This document shows, piece after piece, positions 7,222 to 16,513 of a stretch of DNA of 64,000 nucleotides. The notes under the pieces were generated by a model. It was given only the letters and a program-made list of their open reading frames with translations, had not been told where the DNA came from and did not search any database. The DNA is taken from contig NZ_BDCC01000059.1 in the NCBI RefSeq assembly GCF_001613305.1, positions 62,001-126,000 of the forward strand. The letters run 5' to 3'. This DNA is from Nocardia vaccinii NBRC 15922. Lineage in GTDB: Bacteria > Actinomycetota > Actinomycetes > Mycobacteriales > Mycobacteriaceae. Positions within the stretch are counted from its first letter, which is position 1. Each line of letters opens with the position of its first letter. Made by a program: the position numbers and the translations under genes.

Positions 7222-8907
7222 ATGTCGACCATTTCCACGACCCCTACTCCGGACAGCGTCGACGACGACGCGAGTACCGGGCGCCTGGTCAATGCCTCAC
7301 GATTACGCATCTTCACCGTACTGGCGGTGATCGTGCTGTATACGGAGGTGGCCCCGCTGCAGTTCGTCATGGTCGGCGCGGCCCTACAGAAGATGACGAA
7401 AACGTTCCCGACCGTGGGCGCCAACCTGAGCTGGACCATCATCATCATGACCATCGTCGGCGCGTCCGCAACGCCGCTGCTGGGCAAGATGGGCGATGTC
7501 TGGGGCAAGAAACGAATATTTCTGACCTGCGGGTTGTTCTTCGTTGCGGGCTGCCTGATCGATGCGTTGACGACCAACTGGACTTTGTTCCTGGTCGGCC
7601 GCGGCCTCCAGGCTTTCGCCATCGCCACGCAGATGATCTCTTACGGGCTGATCCGAGACCTGTTGCCGCGCAAGTACATTCCGGTAGCGGTAGGCCTCAC
7701 TGCCACCGGACTGGGCTTCTCTGGGGTACTCGGGCCGATCATCGGCGGGCTCCTTGTCGACCACTTCGAGTGGCACGCGATGTTCTGGTTCCTCGGCATC
7801 TACACCTTGGTCATGACCCCGCTGATCATGCTCATCGTTCCGGAGTCCAAGCTGAGGGTCAAAGAACGCATCGACCCCCTCGGCGCGGTGCTGTTGGCTG
7901 CCGGGGCGGCACTGACCCTGCTCTACCTCGACAAAGGACAGGACTGGGGCTGGAGCCGACCGTCGGCGTTCGGATGGCTGATCGGCGGACTCGCGCTGCT
8001 CGCGCTTTTTTTCATCGTCGAAACCAGGGTGTCACGCCCGATTATCGACATGAGACTCCTGCTGCACCCGGCGGTCGGACTCACTTTGATCATGGCGTTC
8101 TTCGGGACCTTCATCCAAGCGATGCAGACCTACGCCATGGGTTACATGACCCAAACCCCCAACGCCGCACAGCTGAGCACAACCGTCGCGCAAGGGGTGG
8201 CCGCAGAAGCCCACAAGGCAGCGGGAGTGACCATGCCGGTCTCGTTGATCCGCGTGGTGCTCGACCCGCGCTACACCTATGGCAGCGGCTTCACGCTGCT
8301 GCAATATGCCGTGCACATCAGCATCATCGCCGGTGGTGTCGCCATGGTTTTCGGACCGTTGGGCGGTCTGTTGGCGCGACGCATCGGAGCCCGCATCCCC
8401 GCGATCATCTCGCTGATCGTCATGGTCGGCGCGGGAATCGGCTATGCGACCGTTCCCTACAGCTGGCAGGCGTACGCCGTTCTCGCCGCGATATTCGGGA
8501 TCGGGGCCGGGTTCTTCTACGCTTCCGCACCGATCCTCATGGTCGACGCCGTGCCGCAGGAGCAGCAGGGCATCAGTCTCGGCATGTTCGGCGTTCTCAC
8601 CAGCATCGGCGCCGGCACCGGCATCGCCATTACCAGTGCGCTGCTGAACAACAACCCGATCAACGCGCATATCAGCGTGATGGGTCACTCCATCACGCAG
8701 CCCATTCCCCAGGTCTTCGGAGACCGTGGATGGAGCGACTCGTTCTGGGCGATGTCCGCCTGCGCTGCCGTCGCACTCGTGGTCGCGGTCGTCATGCGCC
8801 ACGGCCGCACTCCTTCGACCGGCGGAGCAGTCAGGTTGGAAGTCACCGCGGTGGGCGCCTCGAGCGCCACCGGCGTCATCGAAACCGTGGACACCGAGCC
8901 GAACTGA
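7222..8907 (+). CDS. MFS transporter, DHA2-type (14 transmembrane segments)
   Basis: 561 residues. After a hydrophilic N-terminus of about 35 residues come strongly hydrophobic segments consistent with 14 helices, the size and pattern of DHA2 drug:H+ antiporters. MFS motif A-like GKMGDVWGKKRIFL follows the second helix, and a motif-C-like run GLGFSGVLGPIIGGLL is near residue 180. The ATG at 7222 has GGAG five bases upstream; the longer frame from 7135 lies in non-coding repeat DNA. It sits just downstream of the repeat that also precedes the P450 operon, so it may be co-regulated and export a substrate or product of that pathway. Confidence 0.88.
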   Translation: MSTISTTPTPDSVDDDASTGRLVNASRLRIFTVLAVIVLYTEVAPLQFVMVGAALQKMTKTFPTVGANLSWTIIIMTIVGASATPLLGKMGDVWGKKRIFLTCGLFFVAGCLIDALTTNWTLFLVGRGLQAFAIATQMISYGLIRDLLPRKYIPVAVGLTATGLGFSGVLGPIIGGLLVDHFEWHAMFWFLGIYTLVMTPLIMLIVPESKLRVKERIDPLGAVLLAAGAALTLLYLDKGQDWGWSRPSAFGWLIGGLALLALFFIVETRVSRPIIDMRLLLHPAVGLTLIMAFFGTFIQAMQTYAMGYMTQTPNAAQLSTTVAQGVAAEAHKAAGVTMPVSLIRVVLDPRYTYGSGFTLLQYAVHISIIAGGVAMVFGPLGGLLARRIGARIPAIISLIVMVGAGIGYATVPYSWQAYAVLAAIFGIGAGFFYASAPILMVDAVPQEQQGISLGMFGVLTSIGAGTGIAITSALLNNNPINAHISVMGHSITQPIPQVFGDRGWSDSFWAMSACAAVALVVAVVMRHGRTPSTGGAVRLEVTAVGASSATGVIETVDTEPN

Positions 8908-9007
8908 CTGCCCGCGTAGTTGGCGAGCCTTGATCCACCCGTCATAGAGCGGGTGCGGCGGTGGCCTGTCTATCCGGGCAGCCACCGCCGCATCGCGCGC
9001 CGAGTCG

Positions 9008-9460
9008 TCAACGACCGTTGTCGGTTGCTCGTGGCCGGCACGCCGCTGCGACTCCGGCAACGATGCCCGACAGCAGCTCGTCGAGTTGCGTAGCTTTCTT
9101 GATTGTGCGATTCCCTGTGGTGAAACCGACCATGACGCCGTTGATGAAGGAAATTGTCGCGAAGGTCTGCTCGTCGACCAGTGCGCGCGATGCAGTCTGA
9201 GGTACTTCTCGGAATTCTCGCGAAAAACCGACGACAGTTCGGGATCGCGGGTGCTGTGTTGTCCAAAGCCCGGCCACATCCGCGAAGCGGGGATCCGCGG
9301 CCGCCTGCGGTAGCCCCAGGTGTTCGAAGGTGTCGCGGAGATAGTTCGACGGGCTGACGATGCACAGATTGATCACACCACCGTCAGAGGTTCGATAGTT
9401 GCCGGTGAAGGGACGGGTGCGGCGTGGTGCCGATCGCTGAACCCGGCGTGCGATTCTCAC
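9008..9460 (-). pseudogene. broken CoA-transferase (CaiB/BaiF-like) joined to a possible TetR tail
   Basis: The start of this minus-strand frame reads GNYRTSDGGVINLCIVSPSN and later LGLPQAAADPRFAD, which fits the mid-part of class III CoA-transferases. After residue ~70 the resemblance stops. The remainder (ALVDEQTFATISFINGVMVG, ATQLDELLSGIVAGVAA) looks more like the C-terminal helices of a TetR regulator. A normal CaiB protein is about 400 residues. I read this as a deletion junction of two genes. The TetR part is the less certain. Confidence 0.5.
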
Positions 9461-9474
9461 CGCACCGGGGCCTC

Positions 9475-9525
9475 CACTATCTCTGCCTTCAGGCGTGGTT
9501 GAGGCGCCAGGAGGCAGAGATAGTG
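9475..9525. repeat. 14-bp perfect inverted repeat
   Basis: CACTATCTCTGCCT (9475-9488) and its exact complement AGGCAGAGATAGTG (9512-9525) flank a 23-base loop. No T-run follows on either strand, so it is not a textbook terminator. It lies between the broken CoA-transferase and repeat copy 2 and could be a transposon end or a protein-binding site. Confidence 0.6.
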
Positions 9526-9628
9526 TTGCCGCGGTAGCGATATCGGGTGACCGGCACCGACACCGTGGCGAAGAGGTCGATCCCGCCGTCGAGAGTCGTC
9601 TCCACCGTCCGTCGTGGTCGGTGAAGCA

Positions 9629-9808
9629 TCAACGGAGGTCGGTCCAGTTACAGTGGTGCGGCACTATACACCAGCTGGTGATCCGCCGCCGCATGAAGTG
9701 GTCAAGGGGCTTCAGCGTGGTCTTGCATGCCATGTGCCGGAGGTAGGCGACCCAGCCGCCCATGATCTGATCGAGCCTAATCAGCACGGCCCTTGGACCT
9801 GCTGTGAT
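9629..9808 (-). pseudogene. group II intron maturase C-terminal remnant (copy 2)
   Basis: Same maturase X-domain tail as at 6754-6936, with changes such as GGWVAYLRH for RGWVAHFRH and loss of some tryptophans near its end. The greater divergence from the family suggests neither copy is under selection as protein. Confidence 0.6.
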
Positions 9809-9898
9809 GTCCTGTTCGTCAGGTGTCGACGGCGCGCTGAGGCGCAGTTCGGACCCTCGTGATCGCGAACTCATCATCAGGTTGACGAAGGCTTAGTG

Positions 9899-9928
9899 TT
9901 GACAATCACACTGCGGGCCTGATTTCAT
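9899..9928 (+). promoter_or_regulatory. possible promoter inside repeat copy 2
   Basis: TTGACA at 9899-9904 with a weak TTTCAT/TTCATT element about 18 bases on, conserved from copy 1. It lies 145 bases upstream of the P450 start and may drive the P450 operon. The upstream TGTCAA half seen in copy 1 is altered here. Confidence 0.35.
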
Positions 9929-10049
9929 TACGCCGTACGGAAACGCTCTCGCCGACCATCTGCGCGAGGGACCGTCGGCCACTGACCGTGACGGCAATTT
10001 CGACGGCTTTGGCGATTCCGGCCGATACGAGCAACCTGAGGAGCCAAGT

Positions 10050-11228
10050 GTGCTGACTGAATACCCTTTGCAGTCACCGGATTTCTACGCTGGCGATCCG
10101 TTCCCCGTCTACCGCGAGCTGCGGAAGTCTTCGCCGGTACACTGGACGGAGGCGAACGGCGGATTTTGGTCTGTGCTTCGCTATGACGACATCAAGTATG
10201 TAGCCTCCCACCCGGAGCTGTTCACGTCCACGAAGGGTGTGAGCATTCCGGATCCGGCAGTCCCGGACGCTTCCTCCCCAGGGGCGCTGATCATGACTGA
10301 CCCGCCCCGACACGTCGCGATGCGCAAGATCGTCTCGAAGGGATTCACGCCCAAGCGTGTCGCGGACCTGGAAGGAGACGTCAGGGCGATCGTGGGTGAG
10401 ATCCTCGATGCTGCCGATGTGACCACCACGGTGGAGTTTGCCCGAGATATCGTCGCGCCCATCCCGACACGCATCATTGCCAGCATTCTCGGCGCACCGC
10501 CTGAGGACTGGGAGCAGTTCAAGGCGTGGTCGGATGCGGCGGTGGGCGGCGCGGACCCGGACATCACCTTATCCGTGCCCGAGGCGTCGGCCTTGCTGTT
10601 CTCCTACTTCGGGAAGCTGATTTCCGACCGCAAGGAAGAGCCGCGGAAAGATTTGATCTCGATCCTATTGGCGGCTGAGATCGACGGAGAAGGATTGTCG
10701 GAGCAGGAGCTGAATATGTTCCTGTGGCTGCTACTGATCGCGGGCAACGAAACGACCCGCAACTTGATCTCAGCGGGGACCTACACGCTGATGAACCATC
10801 CCGAGCAGCGTCAGATGCTTGTCGATGATCCTTCGTTGATTCCGAACGCCGTGGAGGAGATGCTGCGATTCGTCACGCCGGTCACGCATATGGTGCGCGT
10901 AGCGAACGAGCGGACGATGCTGCGCGGGAAGACGATCGAGAAGGATCAGGTCGTGGTGATGCTGTATGGCTCTGCCAATCGCGACGAAGACGTCTTTGGC
11001 GACAACGCCGAGGAGTTCGACATCACGCGCTTCCCGAACCCGCATCTCGCGTTCGGCACGGGTGAGCACTCCTGCCTAGGACTGTCGCTGGCTCGACTCG
11101 AGGCCAAGGTGTTCTTCGAGGAATTCTTAGCGCGCTTTCCGCAGGCCGTACAGGCGGGTGAAGTTACTCGACTGCGCTCCACGATGGTGCCCGGCCTGAA
11201 AACATTTCCCGTCCGGCTCGCTGGCTGA
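10050..11228 (+). CDS. cytochrome P450 monooxygenase
   Basis: 392 residues, typical of soluble bacterial P450s. The I-helix oxygen-activation motif is LIAGNETTRN (about 230), the K-helix ExxR is in EEMLR, and the heme loop FGTGEHSCLG carries the thiolate cysteine near residue 340. The GTG at 10050 follows GAGGAG by 6-7 bases. It is the first gene of an operon that also encodes a matching [3Fe-4S] ferredoxin (13502) and ferredoxin reductase (13699), a complete three-component electron chain. It should hydroxylate a hydrophobic substrate that the downstream dehydrogenases then oxidise. CYP family and substrate cannot be fixed from sequence alone. Confidence 0.93.
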   Translation: MLTEYPLQSPDFYAGDPFPVYRELRKSSPVHWTEANGGFWSVLRYDDIKYVASHPELFTSTKGVSIPDPAVPDASSPGALIMTDPPRHVAMRKIVSKGFTPKRVADLEGDVRAIVGEILDAADVTTTVEFARDIVAPIPTRIIASILGAPPEDWEQFKAWSDAAVGGADPDITLSVPEASALLFSYFGKLISDRKEEPRKDLISILLAAEIDGEGLSEQELNMFLWLLLIAGNETTRNLISAGTYTLMNHPEQRQMLVDDPSLIPNAVEEMLRFVTPVTHMVRVANERTMLRGKTIEKDQVVVMLYGSANRDEDVFGDNAEEFDITRFPNPHLAFGTGEHSCLGLSLARLEAKVFFEEFLARFPQAVQAGEVTRLRSTMVPGLKTFPVRLAG

Positions 11229-11253
11229 CTGCATATCGAGATAGGAAACAGTT

Positions 11254-12471
11254 ATGACTGCAACGCACGAACGCATCGAACTTCTGCCGGACCCAGCACC
11301 GCGAGATGTCGAGTACACCCTGATCTCGGTGGACGATCACCTTGTCGAGCCGGCGGACATGTTCGACGGTCGGATGCCGGCCAAGTTCGCCGACCGGGCC
11401 CCGAAAGTCGTCGTCCAAGACGACGAGACCGAGCCATGGTTTTACGAGGGAGTGATGCTGCCTCAGGCCGGTTCCAACGCCGTGGTCGGCCAGGTGGACC
11501 GCTCGAAGGTGCACGACCCGATGACCTTCGACGACATGCGACCGGGCTGCTACCGCGTCAAGGACCGCATCCGGGACATGGACATCAACGGCGTGTGGGC
11601 CTCGGCGAACTTTCCCTCGATCATCAGCGGGTTCTGCGGCCGGATCTTCTCCACTTCGAAGGATCAGGAACTCGGACTCGCGGTCACCCGGGCGTGGAAT
11701 GACTGGATGGCCGAGGAGTGGTATGGGCCGTATCCGGACCGGATCATTCCGATCGGCATCACCTGGCTAACCGACCCGGCGATCGGCGCTGCGGAGATCG
11801 AGCGCAACGCAGCGCGCGGGTTTCGTTCCGTCACGCTGCCCGAGCAACCGCACCGGCTCGGCTTCCCGTCGTTTCACTCCGGGTACTGGGACCCGATCTT
11901 CCGGGCGTGTGAGGAAACGGACACGGTCGTCAGCCTGCACGTCGGATCGTCAGGGTTGAATCCCATTGCGCCCGATGCGCCGCCGACCGTGAGCACCGTA
12001 TTGTTCCCGGTGACATCCATGGAGGCGTGCGTGGATCTGGTGTGGTCCGGGCTTCCCATCCGCTTTCCCAAGCTGAAGATCGTAATGGCCGAAGGTGGCA
12101 TCGGCTGGGTGCCGATGGTGCTCGACCGACTCGACTACATCGTGGACCACGCCGGCGGTCCGAGCTACGGATACTGGTACTGGGCAGATGTGACCAAAGG
12201 CGTCGACATCTCCGCGTCGGAGGTATTGCGCCGCAATTTCTTCTTCGCCGTCCTCGACGACAAGTCCACGCTTGACATCCGACACCACATCGGCATCGAC
12301 AACATCATGGCCGAAGTCGACTACCCCCACGGGGACTCGACCTGGCCCGACAGTCAGAGCCACTTCGTCAGCATTCTCGACAAGTATCCGGTCGAAGATA
12401 TCCGCAAGATCACTCACGAGAACGCGGCTCGCGTCTTCCGTCATCCGCTGCCGACGATCTCCAAGCCTTGA
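11254..12471 (+). CDS. amidohydrolase-family (amidohydrolase_2) enzyme
   Basis: 405 residues. The N-terminal VDDHLVEP is the usual metal-binding start of amidohydrolase_2 proteins. SLHVGSSG near residue 230 gives a further ligand histidine, and EVDYPHGDSTWP near 350 gives the closing aspartate. Relatives include ACMSD- and resorcylate-type decarboxylases and hydrolases acting on ring-cleavage or terpenoid intermediates (family knowledge). It starts 25 bases after the P450 stop and ends 30 bases before the next gene, so it belongs to the P450 operon. It could hydrolyse or decarboxylate an intermediate of that pathway. Confidence 0.82.
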   Translation: MTATHERIELLPDPAPRDVEYTLISVDDHLVEPADMFDGRMPAKFADRAPKVVVQDDETEPWFYEGVMLPQAGSNAVVGQVDRSKVHDPMTFDDMRPGCYRVKDRIRDMDINGVWASANFPSIISGFCGRIFSTSKDQELGLAVTRAWNDWMAEEWYGPYPDRIIPIGITWLTDPAIGAAEIERNAARGFRSVTLPEQPHRLGFPSFHSGYWDPIFRACEETDTVVSLHVGSSGLNPIAPDAPPTVSTVLFPVTSMEACVDLVWSGLPIRFPKLKIVMAEGGIGWVPMVLDRLDYIVDHAGGPSYGYWYWADVTKGVDISASEVLRRNFFFAVLDDKSTLDIRHHIGIDNIMAEVDYPHGDSTWPDSQSHFVSILDKYPVEDIRKITHENAARVFRHPLPTISKP

Positions 12472-12501
12472 CATCTCCCAGACTATGAAGGCGGCGAACC
12501 C

Positions 12502-13440
12502 ATGACATCAGGTTCCAGTCCCGAAGTTGCCCCTCGCGCAACGACCCAGCTACGCGCTCACCTGGCCGCGGGCACAGTCAGCGCAGCGGGGTGCTTCGAC
12601 GCCCTTTCGGCGCGCCTAGCAGAGTACGTCGGATTCGAGGCTCTACACCTGAGCGGGTCAGGTGTTGAGTCCGCACTGCTCGGCGCACCCGACATGGGCA
12701 TCACCACCTTGACCGAGTTGACCGACGTGGTCGCCAGAATCTCGTCGGCCACTCGCGTCCCGCTGATCTGCGACATAGATACGGGCTTCGGCGGGGTGCA
12801 CAACGTCCAGCGCACGATCCGCGAGATGATCCGCGCCGGCGCCGCTGGAGTCCATATCGAAGACCAGATCGTGCCCAAGCGCAGCCCGTTCGTTGCCGGC
12901 CGAACGCTGCTTCCACGGGAGCAGGCCAGCCAGCGGGTGGCGGCCGCCGTAGCGGCACGCACCGATCCAGATTTCGTGATCGTCGCACGCACGGACGCCG
13001 ACGAAATATCCATCGCCGAACTGATCGAGCGCAGCAATCTCTACCTCGAGGCCGGCGCCGACTGCGCCTTTCCGATGTTGACCAAGTACAAGGGCGAAAT
13101 GATTGGCAGTTTTCCGCTGGCCGAACAGCTCGAGGTCTGCGAAACATTGACTCGCGAGATCGCGGGTCCGGTGATGATGATGGCCGGTTTCGCAAGCGAC
13201 AACATGCCGAACACCCAACAGATGGCTGATACCGGTGCCGCGATCGTCATTCTTCCGATCGCAGCACTGTCGGCGGCCTCGAACGCCATGCTGTCCGTGC
13301 TGCGCGAATTGCATGAAAAAGGCACTGTCACCGACTACTTCAGGGCGCATCCAGAGAACGAAGAGCTCGCGATGGGCGGCATCTACAACCTCGTCGGGCT
13401 GCCGGCCTACCTCGACGTCGAGAGGCGTTTCGGAGTGTAA
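12502..13440 (+). CDS. isocitrate lyase/PEP mutase superfamily protein, no active-site cysteine
   Basis: 312 residues with the fold signature of the ICL/PEPM superfamily: GCFDALSARLAEYVGF near the N-terminus, metal-binding DIDTGFG near 92-98, and VHIEDQ near 122. Isocitrate and methylisocitrate lyases carry a KKCGH-type loop with the catalytic cysteine. Here the equivalent stretch reads VPKRSPFVAG with no Cys. Cys-less members include oxaloacetate decarboxylases, dimethylmalate lyase and PEP-mutase-like enzymes. It may cleave or decarboxylate a 2-oxo or branched diacid released later in the P450 pathway (inference). Spacing to both neighbours is short. Confidence 0.85.
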   Translation: MTSGSSPEVAPRATTQLRAHLAAGTVSAAGCFDALSARLAEYVGFEALHLSGSGVESALLGAPDMGITTLTELTDVVARISSATRVPLICDIDTGFGGVHNVQRTIREMIRAGAAGVHIEDQIVPKRSPFVAGRTLLPREQASQRVAAAVAARTDPDFVIVARTDADEISIAELIERSNLYLEAGADCAFPMLTKYKGEMIGSFPLAEQLEVCETLTREIAGPVMMMAGFASDNMPNTQQMADTGAAIVILPIAALSAASNAMLSVLRELHEKGTVTDYFRAHPENEELAMGGIYNLVGLPAYLDVERRFGV

Positions 13441-13501
13441 TTCCGACCGGCAATCCTGACATGTACATCGACAAAGAAAAAGAAATGGAGGCGGCATCGC
13501 C

Positions 13502-13693
13502 ATGAAGATTATGCTCGATCGGGAGAAGTGCACAGGGATCGGAATCTGTGAGGCCTTCGTCCCAAAGGTCTTCGAGGTCAACGACGATGGCGACCTCGAG
13601 CTGCTCAGCGACACCGTACCCGCTGGCATGGAGCATGCCGTGACGCAAGCGATCGAGGGTTGCCCTACGCAGGCCCTCAGCCTCGAGGCCTGA
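13502..13693 (+). CDS. [3Fe-4S] ferredoxin
   Basis: 63 residues. The cysteine pattern is CTGIGIC (Cys10, Cys16) with Cys54-Pro55, three cysteines in all. The residue between Cys10 and Cys16 that would be the fourth ligand of a [4Fe-4S] cluster is not Cys, which is typical of P450-partner ferredoxins in actinobacteria. A strong RBS (GGAGG) precedes ATG 13502. It sits between the P450 and the ferredoxin reductase and should carry electrons from reductase to P450. Confidence 0.93.
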   Translation: MKIMLDREKCTGIGICEAFVPKVFEVNDDGDLELLSDTVPAGMEHAVTQAIEGCPTQALSLEA

Positions 13694-13698
13694 CCTAC

Positions 13699-14973
13699 GT
13701 GACCACACATGTCGAACACCTCGTTGTGGTCGGTGCCTCGCTGGCCGGCGTACGCGCCGTCGAAGCAGCCCGAAAGGCGGGCTTCCGCGGGAAGGTTACC
13801 CTGGTCGGCGACGAGCGTCACGCGCCGTATGACCGCCCGCCGCTGTCGAAGGCCCTGCTACAGCCAGGAACCACCGTCGAGGCACCGGTGCTGCGCAGCG
13901 AAGCGTCACTGCGGGACGACTTGGACGTGTGCGTCCGGCTCGGGATTCGGGCAACCGGATTGGACTCTCGAGCCCGAGTGCTCGGAGTCGGGACGCAAGA
14001 GATCGCTTACGACGCCCTCGTGGTCGCCACGGGTGCCGCGGCGCATCAGATCCCAGGCAGTGAGCACCTGGCCGGGGTGCACACATTGCGGACTCTCGAC
14101 GACGCGCGCGCTGTGCGCGCTGGTCTGGATGACCACGCACGAACCGTCGTGGTGGGTGCGGGATTCATTGGATCGGAGGTCGCCTCCGCAGCGCGCAAAC
14201 GTGGCCTGAACGTGACCATCGTCGAAACTCAACCAACGCCACTGGTCCGCGCTGTCGGTCGCGAACTCGGTGCCGCATGCTCGCTGCTCCACGTGCGCAA
14301 CGGGACGGACCTGCGCTGTGGTGTCGCGGTCGCCGCCATCGAAGGCGACGCCCGGGTCGAACGTGTTCGACTCACGGACGGGACCACGATCGAAGCAGAT
14401 CTCGTCGTCATCGGCATCGGCGCGTCTCCGTGCACTGGTTGGCTCTCTGGTTCGGGCCTCGAACTGGAGGACGGTGTGCTGTGCGATGACACGCTGCGTT
14501 CCAGCGTCGCGAGTGTCTATGCCGCCGGTGACGTTGCGCGCTGGCACAACCCGCTGTTCAGCAGCCGAATGCGCATCGAGCACTGGACGAGTGCTGCCGA
14601 GCAGGGAGCCCACGCCGCCCGCAACGCCATCGGCCACACTCCTGCTGAACCATATTCAACGGTGCCGTACTTCTGGTCGGATTGGTACGGATCGCGCATC
14701 CAGTTCGTCGGAGTCGCGTCCGGCGACGCCTACGAAGTCGTATCCGGCGATCTGAACAGCGATCACTTCGTCGCTCTGTATCGCCGCGGCGACAAACTGG
14801 GCGGGACCCTGACCCTCAACGGCCAGCGGCACATCATGAAGTACCGTCGTCTTCTCGCCGAAGGAGCGTCGTTTGCTGAAGCCCTCGACTTCGGCAAGAC
14901 GATGGCGCGCGAGCACACAGGAACGGCGCGACGGGTGCCGACCGTGGCCGATCCCGTCGAAAACGCGTCGTGA
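13699..14973 (+). CDS. NAD(P)H-dependent ferredoxin reductase
   Basis: 424 residues, the usual size for the putidaredoxin-reductase/oxygenase-coupled FAD family. The FAD loop is VVVGASLAGVRA near the N-terminus, a second nucleotide loop VVVGAGFIGSEVA near 158 binds NAD(P)H, and YAAGDVARW near 275 is the second FAD motif. The GTG at 13699, five bases after the ferredoxin stop, is preferred over an upstream ATG overlapping the ferredoxin gene because it puts the FAD loop at the usual distance. It supplies electrons to the ferredoxin at 13502. Confidence 0.92.
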   Translation: MTTHVEHLVVVGASLAGVRAVEAARKAGFRGKVTLVGDERHAPYDRPPLSKALLQPGTTVEAPVLRSEASLRDDLDVCVRLGIRATGLDSRARVLGVGTQEIAYDALVVATGAAAHQIPGSEHLAGVHTLRTLDDARAVRAGLDDHARTVVVGAGFIGSEVASAARKRGLNVTIVETQPTPLVRAVGRELGAACSLLHVRNGTDLRCGVAVAAIEGDARVERVRLTDGTTIEADLVVIGIGASPCTGWLSGSGLELEDGVLCDDTLRSSVASVYAAGDVARWHNPLFSSRMRIEHWTSAAEQGAHAARNAIGHTPAEPYSTVPYFWSDWYGSRIQFVGVASGDAYEVVSGDLNSDHFVALYRRGDKLGGTLTLNGQRHIMKYRRLLAEGASFAEALDFGKTMAREHTGTARRVPTVADPVENAS

Positions 14974-15037
14974 GATCTCCAACACCAACTCTGTCTACCA
15001 GCCTGCGGCGGCCAGCCGCGCTGCACGAGGAGAAGTA

Positions 15038-16513
15038 ATGACCAGCACGCTAACCGACAACGCTCGGTTCCTACTCTACATCAATGGGAAATGGGTCGAG
15101 TCCGACGCAGACGAGCGCCTTCACGTAATCAACCCTGCTACCGGCGCCGCACTCGGCTGGGTCCCCCAGGCCAGCCGGACGGATGTCATCCGCGCAATCG
15201 AAGCCGCACGAGAAGCGTTCGATGTCGGTCCGTGGCCGCGCATGAGCCCTACCGAACGTAGCGCAGTTCTGGTGCGGATGGCCGACATCATGCAGCGTCG
15301 GATCGCGGAAATCGTCGAACTCAACATCAGCGAGACAGGGTGCCCGCGGATGTTGTCGGGGCAAGTCCAGGTGCAGACCCCGATCAACATGTTCCGGCAC
15401 ATCGTCGAACACGTGCTGCTGCGATTCGACTTCATGAACGCAGAACTACCGACCGTCGGTCAAACCGTCAGCCAGGGCGTGACGATCTTCGAGCCAATCG
15501 GTGTCGCCGCATTGATCTCGGCATACAACTATCCGTTCTGGATCAACCTCGTGAAGGTGGCCCCAGCCTTGGCAGCTGGGTGCACCGCTATCCTGAAGCC
15601 GTCACCAGACACGCCGCTTGAAGCTTTCATCATCGCCGAGATCGCGGAAGAAGCCGGCTTGCCGCCCGGTGTGCTCAACGTCGTGACCGGAGATGTCGAC
15701 GCCAGCATCGAACTGACCTCCCACGCCGGCGTCGACATGATCAGTTTCACCGGCTCCGACGTGGTAGGCCGTAAGGTGATGGCCCAGGCCGCGCCGACCC
15801 TGAAAAAGGTAATCCTCGAACTCGGGGGGAAGTCGGCAAGCATCGTATTCGCCGATGCCGACTTGGATGCGGCAACGGTCGACGCCCTTGGCAACTGGGT
15901 CGCCCACGCCGGGCAGGGATGCGCGATGACGAAACGAGTCCTTGTGCAGCAGGAGATTTTCGAGGAGATGGTACAACGGTTGTCCATCGCGAGCGAGCAC
16001 GCCAAGGTCGGCGATCCAACCGACTCCAGCGTGCTCGTCGGCCCAATGATCAACGAGGTACAGCGTGAGTTCGTTGAGCGGATGGTCGGGGTCGGGACCG
16101 ACGAGGGAGCGACCCTTGTACGGGGCGGGGGTCGGCCCGAGGGAGTCGACTCCGGGTTCTTCATCGAGCCGGCACTGTTCACCGGCACCAACGACATGGC
16201 GATCGCGCGGACCGAGATTTTCGGCCCGGTGACCATCTTGATTCCATTCCAGGACGAAGCTGACGCGATCCGAATTGCGAACGACTCAGCATACGGTCTG
16301 AGCGGCGGCGTATGGTCCCGAGACGTCGCCAAGGCGTATCGCGTCGCGACGCAGCTCCGAACGGGCGAAGTTCTCATCAACGGTGGTGGCGGCAACATCA
16401 GCATGTACGGGCCGTTCGGCGGAATAAAGCAAAGCGGACTCGGCCGCGAACGGGGCGAGCTAGGAATGCGCGAGTTCCTCGAAGTCAAAAAGATCTGCTG
16501 GGGCGTCAGATGA
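15038..16513 (+). CDS. NAD(P)-dependent aldehyde dehydrogenase
   Basis: 491 residues, full ALDH length. The general-base glutamate is in LELGGKSASIVF (about 266) and the catalytic cysteine in GQGCAMTKR (about 300). The C-terminal GPFGGIKQSGLGRERG is the family signature. ATG 15038 follows GAGGAGA. It is in the P450 operon and would oxidise the aldehyde made by P450/alcohol-dehydrogenase steps to the acid. N-terminal features resemble betaine- and terpene-aldehyde dehydrogenases, but the substrate is not determinable. Confidence 0.9.
   Translation: MTSTLTDNARFLLYINGKWVESDADERLHVINPATGAALGWVPQASRTDVIRAIEAAREAFDVGPWPRMSPTERSAVLVRMADIMQRRIAEIVELNISETGCPRMLSGQVQVQTPINMFRHIVEHVLLRFDFMNAELPTVGQTVSQGVTIFEPIGVAALISAYNYPFWINLVKVAPALAAGCTAILKPSPDTPLEAFIIAEIAEEAGLPPGVLNVVTGDVDASIELTSHAGVDMISFTGSDVVGRKVMAQAAPTLKKVILELGGKSASIVFADADLDAATVDALGNWVAHAGQGCAMTKRVLVQQEIFEEMVQRLSIASEHAKVGDPTDSSVLVGPMINEVQREFVERMVGVGTDEGATLVRGGGRPEGVDSGFFIEPALFTGTNDMAIARTEIFGPVTILIPFQDEADAIRIANDSAYGLSGGVWSRDVAKAYRVATQLRTGEVLINGGGGNISMYGPFGGIKQSGLGRERGELGMREFLEVKKICWGVR

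Larger units (their letters stand above)
9624..10022. repeat. long direct repeat, copy 2
   Basis: Second copy of the unit at 6773-7169. It ends at the same base (GATTCCGGC) 28 bases before the P450 start. Its left half holds a second maturase tail (minus strand, LIRLDQIMGGWVAYLRHMAC) with extra substitutions. Identity falls abruptly at both ends. Confidence 0.9.

Noticed and set aside
8032..9279. 415-codon minus-strand open frame
   Set aside because: Antisense to the DHA2 exporter; histidine/arginine/aspartate-rich composition is typical of a shadow frame.
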